A stretch of 30,657 nt of DNA from JBOFMT01 sp051658525 (lineage in GTDB: Bacteria > Bacillota_I > Bacilli_A > Erysipelotrichales > Erysipelotrichaceae): the NCBI GenBank assembly GCA_051658525.1, contig JBOFMT010000046.1, positions 1-30,657 of the forward strand. The letters are read 5' to 3'. The position numbers and the translations under genes are program-made. This document shows positions 23,971 through 30,657 of this stretch, one piece after another. The first letter of the stretch is position 1, and the number at the start of each line of letters is the position of its first letter. The notes below the pieces were generated by a model that had not been told where the DNA came from, made no database searches, and was given only the letters and a program-made list of their open reading frames with translations.

Positions 23971-24932
23971 TGACAACAACAGCACTATTAATTAGTATGA
24001 TTCCAGCGATTTTGTATTACACTGCACCAATCTGTATCGCAGCACTTGGTGGTTTGTTTTCAGAACGCTCAGGTATCGTAAATATTGCCCTTGAAGGGAT
24101 TATGTTAGTGGGAGCCTTCTTTGCTGCTATCGCAACGTATTACATTGAACAAATTCCTGGAATGCAGGGATCTGCTCCTTGGATTGCTCTTATCATTGCG
24201 ATGATTGCAGGGATTGCGTTCTCTTGGTTACATGCATATGCAAGTATTAATTTAAATGCAGATCAAACAATTTCTGGTACTGCTTTGAATATTCTTGCAA
24301 CAGGTCTTACGGTTTTCTTCTGTCAAATCTTGTTCCAACAAGAACGTTCTATCGGTTGGGCTTATGGTTTGAAAAAAGGGATACCGGGACTGAATGAATT
24401 ACCAATTATTGGAGATTTCATCTCTAAAAACTATGCTACCATCTGGTTAGCAATTATCTTGGTATTCGTTTCTTGGTTTGTATTATATAAAACAGCATTT
24501 GGATTACGACTACGTTCTTGTGGTGAATATCCACAAGCTGCAGCTTCTGTAGGTATTAACGTATCTAGAATGCGTTACATTGGTGTACTTACGAGTGGTG
24601 CGCTTGCAGGTCTTGCAGGAGGCGTTATGGTATTGACGCTAGGATCTGGTCAATTTACTGCCTTTGTAGTACATGGATTTGGATTTATCGCACTTGCTAC
24701 CTTAATCTTTGGTAAGTGGAATCCATTTGGAATCTTAGGAGCAAGTTTATTCTTTGGATTCTCACAAGTATTGTCATTGTATGCAAATGACTTACCATTA
24801 TTAAACCAATTACCAGCTGCATTCTTCTATATTTTCCCATATGTAATTACAATCTTCGCTTTGATTGTATTCGCGGGAAAAGCTGCTGGTCCAAAAGCTG
24901 CCGGGGAAATTTACGACTCAGGCAAACGATAA
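23970..24932 (+). CDS. Nucleoside-type ABC transporter permease 2
   Basis: A 320-residue partner permease of the same family with about eight hydrophobic segments. The diagnostic NIALEGIMLVGAFFA is at about 36-50, GLRLRSCGEYPQAAASVGIN (about 171-190) is the coupling segment, and LAGLAGGVMVL follows. GGAGGTGAAG overlaps the end of the first permease as its ribosome binding site. Gene order lipoprotein-ATPase-permease-permease matches the nup/BMP importers of Firmicutes. It ends the operon at a 13-bp hairpin. Confidence 0.93.
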   Translation: MTTTALLISMIPAILYYTAPICIAALGGLFSERSGIVNIALEGIMLVGAFFAAIATYYIEQIPGMQGSAPWIALIIAMIAGIAFSWLHAYASINLNADQTISGTALNILATGLTVFFCQILFQQERSIGWAYGLKKGIPGLNELPIIGDFISKNYATIWLAIILVFVSWFVLYKTAFGLRLRSCGEYPQAAASVGINVSRMRYIGVLTSGALAGLAGGVMVLTLGSGQFTAFVVHGFGFIALATLIFGKWNPFGILGASLFFGFSQVLSLYANDLPLLNQLPAAFFYIFPYVITIFALIVFAGKAAGPKAAGEIYDSGKR

Positions 24933-24940
24933 CATCATCA

Positions 24941-24971
24941 AAAAGGTATAATCGTAAAGATTATACCTTTT
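24941..24971 (+). terminator. Terminator of the ABC transporter operon
   Basis: A perfect 13-bp stem (AAAAGGTATAATC, loop GTAAA). It ends only 17 bases before the next start codon. The T run is short (four), so it may work in part only. The left arm also carries TATAAT at 24947-24952. Confidence 0.7.
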
Positions 24972-24988
24972 CGACATAAAGGAGGCTT

Positions 24989-26227
24989 ATGAAACAAATT
25001 ACAGACGGTGTTAATTTAACGATACTCAATACACCAAAATTTAAGACAATGACCATTTCTTTACGTTTTTTACGACCTTTGGAAACCAAAGAAGCAAGTG
25101 TTAACGCTCTATTATCGCAAACGCTTGTTGACCGTACAAAAAAATATCCTAGCAAACAGGCAATCGCTAATGTATTGGATGCTCTTTATGGCGCTAGTTT
25201 TTCTAGTAACATTAGCGGTGTGGGACATGCTCAGTTTTTAGAATTAAAATTTAAATTTATCAATCCAAGATTTGCATTTGATCCGCAAGCGTTTCAAACG
25301 GAAATTTTAAACTTTATTCAAGAAGTTGTTTTTTCACCGTTGTTAACGCAAGAAGTATTTGATGAAGGAAAGAAAGTATTACAATCTAAAATCAAACGCA
25401 TGTTGGATGATCCTAGTAGCTATGCTAGTAACCAATCCTTAAAACTTGCAGGTGAGGGGACAAGTCTTGCCATTAGTAACTATGGAGATTTAGAAACGGT
25501 TAATGCACTTACATTACAAGATCTTGTGGAAGGTTATGATCGTCTTGTATCAACTGCTGCCATTGAAATGATCGTGGTAGGAGCTTGTGATGCAGCCTTC
25601 GAAGAACAACTCTTGAAGTTGCCATTTTGTGCGCGTAGTGAAGTTATTGCTAGTCACTATGTATCAAACAATCAAACCAAAGAGAAGGTAGTAGAACGCA
25701 AAGAAATCCCACAAACGGTAATCAACCTTATTTTCAATGCCAATGTAAGTATTCAAAGTGATGATTATATGAGTGCACGTATTATGAATGCGATGCTTGG
25801 TGTTTTCCCAACAAGTCTATTATTTCAAGAAGTACGTGAGAAACAATCCCTTTGTTATTCCATTCATTCTGCGTTGATTGGTTTTGATAGTATTCTTCAA
25901 ATTTCAACTGGAGTGGATGATGCAAACATTCAAAAAACCATTGATTTGATTCAAGTACAAGTCGAACGTCTAAAAGCTGGAGATTTTAGTGATGAACTAG
26001 TCACTACAACAAAACTAATGTTGGCCAATACCTTTAAAGGGATTAACGATGATGCCAATAGTATGATTAATATTGCTTACCAATCGGCTTTGATTGGCCG
26101 TAGTGTTTATGATGAAACTACTTGGGATAGCATTATGAATACGAGTAAAGAGGATATTGTACGTTGTGCACAAAACTTAGAACCAGTACTTGTTTATGTG
26201 CTGACAAAGGATGAAAGTTATGAATAA
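24989..26227 (+). CDS. ymfF: M16-family peptidase homologue lacking the zinc motif (YmfF-like)
   Basis: A 412-residue protein of the M16 (pitrilysin/insulinase) family. The two-domain M16 pattern is visible, including LLFQEVREKQSLCYSIHS (about 273-290) near the start of the second half. The zinc motif HxxEH is missing: the place where it should lie reads ASVNALLSQTLVDRT. It is therefore expected to be the inactive half of a heterodimer with the next protein. AAAGGAGG lies four bases before the ATG. It overlaps the ymfH-like gene by eight bases. In Bacillus and Listeria the same pair follows the BMP transporter genes. Substrate unknown. Confidence 0.88.
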   Translation: MKQITDGVNLTILNTPKFKTMTISLRFLRPLETKEASVNALLSQTLVDRTKKYPSKQAIANVLDALYGASFSSNISGVGHAQFLELKFKFINPRFAFDPQAFQTEILNFIQEVVFSPLLTQEVFDEGKKVLQSKIKRMLDDPSSYASNQSLKLAGEGTSLAISNYGDLETVNALTLQDLVEGYDRLVSTAAIEMIVVGACDAAFEEQLLKLPFCARSEVIASHYVSNNQTKEKVVERKEIPQTVINLIFNANVSIQSDDYMSARIMNAMLGVFPTSLLFQEVREKQSLCYSIHSALIGFDSILQISTGVDDANIQKTIDLIQVQVERLKAGDFSDELVTTTKLMLANTFKGINDDANSMINIAYQSALIGRSVYDETTWDSIMNTSKEDIVRCAQNLEPVLVYVLTKDESYE

Positions 26228-27500
26228 AATTACAAACGAAAAGTACTTAGAAACCTATGTAGAAGAAACCTTAGACAATGGATTGCGCGTTGTTTTGTTT
26301 CATCGTCCCAACTATGATAAAGCGTTCTTTTTAATGGGTACCCCATTTGGAGCCTTGGATTTAGAACAATTTGACGATGAACAAAATCGTGTTGTATTTC
26401 CAAGTGGTATCGCTCATTTTCTAGAACATAAAATGTTTGAAGATCCAAAGGGCGATGTAATGGATGCTTTTTCTGCCATGGGTGTTAGCGTGAATGCTTT
26501 TACATCGTATACGGAAACTTGTTATTACTTCTCAAGCAATGGAATCATTCAAGAACCATTAGATTTATTATTGGATTTTGTTCAAGAATTGCATATAGAT
26601 GAAGCAAGTGTAGAAAAAGAGAAGGGAATTATCATCCAAGAGTTAGCAATGTATCGTCAACAATCGGATTCTAGACTTGTTAATGAAACGTTCCAATCTT
26701 TATATCATAATCATCCCCTCAAACACGATATTGGTGGTGATGATACGACGGTGAGTGCAACGACGTTATCACAATTAGAGCAATGTTTTGCCCTAAACTA
26801 TGCTCCAGCAAAAATGATTTTGGTAGGTGTGTCGAGTGAAAATCCAGAAATCATCTTAGACTGGATTAAAGCTAATCAAAGCAAAAAGGCATTCCCACAA
26901 ACACCAAAAACAAAGCGAGTGATGGAACATGAACCTAAGAATGTGGTCAAACGCTATCATAACTTTGCAATGGATGTATCAATGGTGAAAGCGAATGTAG
27001 CCTTTAAGTTAGATGGTATTGTTGATGGTATTGCTAGAGCGAAAGCGGAATGGGCATTCCGTTTTGCAATGGATGCAACGTTTAGTAGCCTCAATCCAGA
27101 CTATCAAAACTGGATCGATTCAGGAATCATCAACGATTATTTCTCCCATGAAACGGAGATTGGGGAAGATTATGGTGTGATTTTATTCAATTCTGAAACG
27201 GATGATGTCAAGGCGTTTGAAACTTTGATGTTGGAAACATTAGCGAAGCTACAACAAACACCACTTGATGAAACTATTTTAGAACAACTAAAAAAACGCT
27301 ATTATGGTCAAAGTATTGCTGCGCTCAATTCGTTTGAAAACACAGCCATCTACTATATGCGTAATGCGTTTGCAGGGGTAGATTTCTTTACTTCACTGGA
27401 ATTAATTGATCAAATTGATACAAATTTTGTAAGTCAAACACTAGAAACAATTCGATTGGAAGATTATAGTGTTGTCTTTGTAGAACCATTCCATGATTAG
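26220..27500 (+). CDS. ymfH: M16-family zinc peptidase (YmfH-like)
   Basis: A 426-residue metallopeptidase homologue. The inverted zinc motif H66-F-L-E69-H70 is intact, and EKEKGIIIQEL (about 132-142, likely E141) supplies the downstream ligand. NAFTSYTETCYYFS (about 92-105) is also typical. It probably carries the catalytic site of a pair with the upstream ymfF-like protein. ATG 26220 is chosen because AAAGGA at 26206-26211 is eight bases away; an in-frame ATG at 26211 lies on that site. The acpS start overlaps its last eight bases. Family function in Firmicutes is not well settled. Confidence 0.9.
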   Translation: MNKITNEKYLETYVEETLDNGLRVVLFHRPNYDKAFFLMGTPFGALDLEQFDDEQNRVVFPSGIAHFLEHKMFEDPKGDVMDAFSAMGVSVNAFTSYTETCYYFSSNGIIQEPLDLLLDFVQELHIDEASVEKEKGIIIQELAMYRQQSDSRLVNETFQSLYHNHPLKHDIGGDDTTVSATTLSQLEQCFALNYAPAKMILVGVSSENPEIILDWIKANQSKKAFPQTPKTKRVMEHEPKNVVKRYHNFAMDVSMVKANVAFKLDGIVDGIARAKAEWAFRFAMDATFSSLNPDYQNWIDSGIINDYFSHETEIGEDYGVILFNSETDDVKAFETLMLETLAKLQQTPLDETILEQLKKRYYGQSIAALNSFENTAIYYMRNAFAGVDFFTSLELIDQIDTNFVSQTLETIRLEDYSVVFVEPFHD

Positions 27501-27831
27501 TGGTACCGGTGTTGATATTGTAAGTATCGAGCGAATACGAAATTTGAATTACGAGCGACTTGCAACACGTATCTTAACTCCAACGGAATATCAAAGCTTT
27601 GCAACCTTGGATGAAAACGAAGCAAGAATACTATTCTTAGCGGGACGCTTTGCTGCCAAAGAAGCAGTGTATAAAGCGATTTCCCATGTCTATTCTGGTG
27701 TATTTTATCGGATTGAGATTTTAAAGAACAGTGCTGGCCAACCATACGCAAAATGGGAAGATCATCATATTCATCTTAGTATTTCGCATGAATACACACA
27801 TGTGGTTGCCTTTGCGATTTGGGAACAATAA
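27493..27831 (+). CDS. acpS: Holo-[acyl-carrier-protein] synthase
   Basis: A 112-residue phosphopantetheinyl transferase that activates acyl carrier protein for fatty acid synthesis. The N-terminal GTGVDIVSIERI contains the magnesium ligand D8, and GRFAAKEAVYKAI contains E57 and the lysine next to it. ISHEYTHVVAFAIWE closes the chain as in other AcpS proteins. Length is close to the usual 120. It overlaps the ymfH-like gene by eight bases and is the last gene of that unit, ending at a terminator. Confidence 0.95.
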   Translation: MISGTGVDIVSIERIRNLNYERLATRILTPTEYQSFATLDENEARILFLAGRFAAKEAVYKAISHVYSGVFYRIEILKNSAGQPYAKWEDHHIHLSISHEYTHVVAFAIWEQ

Positions 27832-27856
27832 ACGTCAAGAAATTGACGTTTTTTTT
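27831..27856 (+). terminator. Terminator of the ymfF/ymfH/acpS unit
   Basis: AACGTCAA-GAAA-TTGACGTT followed by six more T, starting at the last base of the acpS stop. Confidence 0.9.
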
Positions 27857-27912
27857 AGGAACAAAAGACAAGTCTTCGTATAGATACTAACCATAGAAAG
27901 GAATGTGATCGT

Positions 27913-28224
27913 ATGATGAATCAAATTATTTTAGTTGGAAAAATTTTAGAGGAGCCTAGTTTAAAAAGTACAAGCCAAGGAATCACGTTTACAAGTTTAC
28001 AAATTGAGGTAGATCGTAGCATGCGTAGTGGTGAAGGTAATGTATGTGATGTGTTTCAAGCTACCATGTGGCGTAGCTTGGCAGAGCACTGTTTTGAAAA
28101 CTGCAAGGAAGGTCAAATCGTTGGGATCAAAGGTCGCTTACAAAGCCATACCTTTACCAAACAAGATGGACAGTCCTTTATCAATTATGAAATTGTTGGA
28201 GAAAAAGTATCCATTTTAAGTTAA
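27913..28224 (+). CDS. ssb: Short single-stranded DNA-binding protein without acidic tail
   Basis: A 103-residue protein equal to one OB-fold of the SSB family. MNQIILVGKILEEPSLKSTSQG at the N-terminus and FQATMWRSLAEHCFENCKEGQIVGIKGRLQS (split over about 49-79) are typical. It stops straight after the OB fold and lacks the glycine-rich linker and the acidic DDDLPF-type tip that recruits partners in the main SSB. It is thus more like Bacillus SsbB, which serves in competence, than the essential SsbA, which I would expect elsewhere with rpsF and rpsR. AAAGGA precedes the ATG; a second ATG three bases on is also possible. It stands alone between two terminators. Confidence 0.88.
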   Translation: MMNQIILVGKILEEPSLKSTSQGITFTSLQIEVDRSMRSGEGNVCDVFQATMWRSLAEHCFENCKEGQIVGIKGRLQSHTFTKQDGQSFINYEIVGEKVSILS

Positions 28225-28244
28225 ACACCGAAAGGTGTTTTTTT
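28223..28244 (+). terminator. Terminator of the ssb-like gene
   Basis: AAACACC-GAAA-GGTGTTT followed by T residues; it overlaps the stop codon. Confidence 0.88.
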
Positions 28245-28344
28245 ATATTCGTGTTAAATTTGTATGAATATTATGAAAAAATAATGATAATAATGTGTGA
28301 TAATTGCATTTTTTTTTATTCGGTGTATGTATAAGAGTATAAGT

Positions 28345-28362
28345 ATACAAATACTGTTGTAT
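28345..28362. promoter_or_regulatory. Inverted repeat before the UDP-sugar dehydrogenase
   Basis: ATACAA and TTGTAT, six bases apart, in a very AT-rich stretch (28245-28381) that otherwise holds no gene. A poor promoter (TTGCAT at 28304, TATGTA at 28326) lies just upstream, so this could be an operator or early leader hairpin. It may also be chance. Confidence 0.3.
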
Positions 28363-28381
28363 TTGATAAGGGGGAACTCAA

Positions 28382-29698
28382 ATGTTATATCATGATTTAT
28401 TAAACAAAAGATCCAATCTTGTAGTTGTTGGGCTAGGGTATGTTGGATTGCCACTAGCGGTTGAATTTGCGAAGTACGTGAATGTGATTGGCTTTGATAT
28501 CGATCAAGATAAAATAGCACAATATAAAACTGGTATAGATCCTACAAATGAAGTGGGAAATGAAGCGTTACTAGCGTCAACAATACAATTTACGAGCAAT
28601 GCAAGCGATATTGTTAGAGGAAATTTTTTCATCGTGTGTGTTCCTACACCGATTAAGGGAAACAAAGAACCTGATTTATCCTTGATCGAAGCTAGTTGTA
28701 AGATTGTAGGACCATACTTACAAAAGGGGAGCATTGTTGTATTTGAATCAACAGTTTATCCAGGTGTTACCGAAGATATCTGCGTCCCGTTATTGGAACG
28801 GTATTCTGGCTTAACCATTCGTAAAGATTTTAGTGTCGGTTACTCTCCAGAACGTATCAATCCAAGCGATAAAGTCCATCGGGTTCACAATATCATTAAA
28901 GTAGTATCCGGTTTGGATGAGCCAACACTAGATGAGGTGGACCTCGTTTATCAACTAATCTGTAAAGCGGGAACCTTCCGAGTTTCCAATATCAAGACTG
29001 CAGAAGCAACAAAGTTAGCAGAAAATACACAACGCGATATTAATATTGCGTTTATGAATGAACTTGCCATGTTTTTTGATAAAACTGGAATTTCGACCAA
29101 AGAAGTGGTGGATGCGATGAATACCAAATGGAATGCTCTGAATTTTAGACCTGGTCTTGTTGGTGGACACTGTATTGGTGTTGATCCCTATTACTTCATC
29201 TATGAGTCCCATCTACATAATCTAACATCTGCGATTGTAAGTGCTAGCCGTAAGTTAAATGATGAATTACCGAACTTCATTGTAGATACGATGATTAAAA
29301 TCATGATTCAAGGTGGAGTTCGTATCAAGGGGTCTACGGTCTGGGTTGCAGGAATTACCTTTAAAGAAAACTGTCCAGATATTCGAAATTCTAAAGTTGT
29401 AGATATCATTCACGCACTACAATCTTATGGGGTAAACGTAAGAGTTAGTGACCCTTATGCTGATGCGCAAGAGGTGTATGAGTCCTATGGTCTAAACCTA
29501 GAAGTACAAGAGGATATTGATAAAATTGATGCGATATTGTTGGCAGTTGCACATGATGTTTATGTTGACCAAATGATGGAAGAATGGGTTCACAAATATA
29601 ATAGAATCATCGATCAAGAACCAATCTTTATCGATGTGAAGAGTGTCTATGATCGTCGTAGTGCTAACCTGCTTGGGTTAACCTATTGGAGTTTATAG
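28382..29698 (+). CDS. Nucleotide-sugar dehydrogenase (UDP-HexNAc 6-dehydrogenase, TviB/WbpO type)
   Basis: A 438-residue NAD-dependent enzyme that oxidises C6 of a UDP-sugar to a uronic acid for surface polysaccharide. The N-terminal Rossmann fold has VVGLGYVGLPLAVEFAK (15-31) and an aspartate (D39) binding NAD ribose. FESTVYPGVTEDICVPLLE and VGYSPERINPSDK (about 152-164) are typical of the TviB/WbpO branch. The central helix has K211 in EATKLAENTQRD, and the catalytic cysteine is C264 in GGHCIGVDPYY. The sequence resembles enzymes for UDP-GlcNAc or UDP-GalNAc more than UDP-glucose dehydrogenase, but the substrate is an inference. GGGGGAA precedes the ATG. One base separates it from the next gene. 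Confidence 0.9.
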   Translation: MLYHDLLNKRSNLVVVGLGYVGLPLAVEFAKYVNVIGFDIDQDKIAQYKTGIDPTNEVGNEALLASTIQFTSNASDIVRGNFFIVCVPTPIKGNKEPDLSLIEASCKIVGPYLQKGSIVVFESTVYPGVTEDICVPLLERYSGLTIRKDFSVGYSPERINPSDKVHRVHNIIKVVSGLDEPTLDEVDLVYQLICKAGTFRVSNIKTAEATKLAENTQRDINIAFMNELAMFFDKTGISTKEVVDAMNTKWNALNFRPGLVGGHCIGVDPYYFIYESHLHNLTSAIVSASRKLNDELPNFIVDTMIKIMIQGGVRIKGSTVWVAGITFKENCPDIRNSKVVDIIHALQSYGVNVRVSDPYADAQEVYESYGLNLEVQEDIDKIDAILLAVAHDVYVDQMMEEWVHKYNRIIDQEPIFIDVKSVYDRRSANLLGLTYWSL

Positions 29699-29699
29699 T

Positions 29700-30657
29700 A
29701 TGAAACGAAATCGACTAACAATAGTATTGATCACTTTGGTTGCTTTGCTACTGGTTGCAGGAGGTGTTGCCTGGTGGTGGCTTCAACCAAATGGTACCTT
29801 AGATGTAAATGACTACAGTTTGGATCAATTGGTGGATCGCTCCATTGAAGCTATCGATCCAGAAAAAAAGGCAACCATTTTATCCGGAAAAGCGGTGGAT
29901 AAAGATGTCCTGGTGTTAAATTTTGTTGATTTATCCATTGCAAGTATCAATGATGAAATTTTATCACTACTCGATACGTATAATGTGAAGGCAACCTTTT
30001 TTGTATCAGGAATCAATGCGATAGAAGAACAAATATTCTTAAGTCAGGTCCACGAGCAAAAACATCAAATAGGTAGCTTGGGTTTGGATGGGAGTGAACA
30101 ACTCGACAAACTTGCTACAAGTGAAGTAATGAGTCAGTTGGTGCGCGGGCGTGCACTAATCCAACAAAATATTTTAAATAATGCCTATCGACCTTTATTG
30201 TATGCGAAATCAACGCAATACAACGATAGTTTTTTAGTACGCGCTTATGCTGCAGGACACAATGAAGTGGTATCACATGATGTCATCTTAAACTATCGTA
30301 GTTTTGCAACGTATGATCAAGTAAAAAGCTATATCAATAAGCTTTCAGCAGGCACCAGCATTGCCATTAAACTACAAGGAGAACTGAGCAGTGATGAGTA
30401 CGTTGACGATGATACCCCAGCGATTGATAAACCGCCAAGTGTTGATGAAACTTTAACCACAGAAGAGCGAATCTTACAACTCGTAACATGGGTTGTAATG
30501 GCGATCGATGAACGAGATGCCAGTGTAGTAAGCAATCAAGACTTGCAAGACTTACCAGAAAAAGAAGATGTTATCGTTGTACCAGACGTAGAGACACCAG
30601 TATTACCTGGTACACCAGTACAACCAAGTATTAGTGAAGCACAACGTTTACGGATTG
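29700..30657 (+). CDS. Membrane-anchored NodB-like protein, catalytic motifs lost (partial)
   Basis: 319 codons are visible and the frame is open at the window end. Residues about 7-27 form one membrane segment, so the rest lies outside. Residues about 69-240 resemble a polysaccharide deacetylase (NodB) fold: VLVLNFVDL then YNVKATFFVSG. The catalytic and metal motifs are eroded: TFDDG reads NFVDL, the HxxxH of GHEIGNHTYTH reads KHQIGSLGLDG with both later histidines replaced, and the RPPYG motif reads YRPLLYA. Then comes a low-complexity acidic and proline-rich stretch (about 235-310). GGAG at 29688-29691 fits the ATG. It is probably co-transcribed with the dehydrogenase, suggesting a structural or binding role in polysaccharide assembly, not deacetylation. 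Confidence 0.7.
   Translation, partial: MKRNRLTIVLITLVALLLVAGGVAWWWLQPNGTLDVNDYSLDQLVDRSIEAIDPEKKATILSGKAVDKDVLVLNFVDLSIASINDEILSLLDTYNVKATFFVSGINAIEEQIFLSQVHEQKHQIGSLGLDGSEQLDKLATSEVMSQLVRGRALIQQNILNNAYRPLLYAKSTQYNDSFLVRAYAAGHNEVVSHDVILNYRSFATYDQVKSYINKLSAGTSIAIKLQGELSSDEYVDDDTPAIDKPPSVDETLTTEERILQLVTWVVMAIDERDASVVSNQDLQDLPEKEDVIVVPDVETPVLPGTPVQPSISEAQRLRI

Noticed and set aside
1..30657. CRISPR arrays, transposases, phage genes and tRNA genes
   Set aside because: I looked for regular repeats, transposase motifs and cloverleaf ends with GGTTCRA-type T arms and saw none; weak cases could be missed by eye.

Overview
The window looks like a stretch of chromosome from a low-GC, Gram-positive, anaerobic or fermentative Firmicute (Bacillota). 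Erysipelotrichia-type bacteria are my best guess, but that rests on gene order and style only. Support comes from a type-B RNase P RNA, gpsB, recU, dnaD, an RNase J2-like protein, strong AGGAGG-type ribosome binding sites, a clostridial-type 2[4Fe-4S] ferredoxin and a glycyl radical enzyme. No insertion sequence, prophage, CRISPR array, tRNA or rRNA gene was seen. Coding density is high and no gene-free gap exceeds about 240 bases once the RNase P RNA is counted.

Layout. (1) 1-6.27 kb holds a thioredoxin-fold membrane protein (minus), then ypmB-like, dnaD and nth (plus), converging on recU-ponA (minus), then gpsB and rnpB (plus). This is the ypmB-dnaD-nth / ponA-recU / gpsB-rnpB neighbourhood known from Bacillus, without aspB, asnS and ypoC. 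(2) 6.27-11.8 kb holds rodZ/ymfM-like, pgsA, cinA (C-terminal domain only) and recA, then rny-ymdB. The rodZ-like frame is cut by an in-frame TAA; the lost C-terminal 53 codons are still intact behind it. (3) 11.8-13.6 kb holds a small ferredoxin gene with two candidate promoters, and miaB. (4) 13.6-19.9 kb is a run of an RNase J2-like protein with a damaged metal site, an FtsK/SpoIIIE translocase, and a YjjI-type glycyl radical enzyme with its YjjW-type activase, all closely spaced or overlapping. (5) 19.9-24.97 kb is a BMP-family nucleoside-type ABC importer: the lipoprotein is its own transcription unit, followed by ATPase and two permeases. (6) 24.98-27.86 kb holds a YmfF/YmfH pair of M16 peptidase homologues and acpS. 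(7) 27.9 kb to the end holds a short single-stranded DNA-binding protein, then a UDP-sugar dehydrogenase and an open-ended gene for a membrane-anchored, catalytically degraded NodB-like protein, which looks like the start of a surface-polysaccharide region.

Most of the window is housekeeping: DNA repair and segregation (nth, recU, recA, ssb, ftsK), cell wall and envelope (ponA, gpsB, rodZ, pgsA, acpS) and RNA metabolism (rnpB, rny, rnjB, miaB). The best candidates for something not well described are the yjjI-yjjW pair of unknown substrate beside a nucleoside-type importer, the interrupted rodZ, and two proteins with eroded active sites (RNase J2-like and NodB-like). I found no wholly new multi-gene system.
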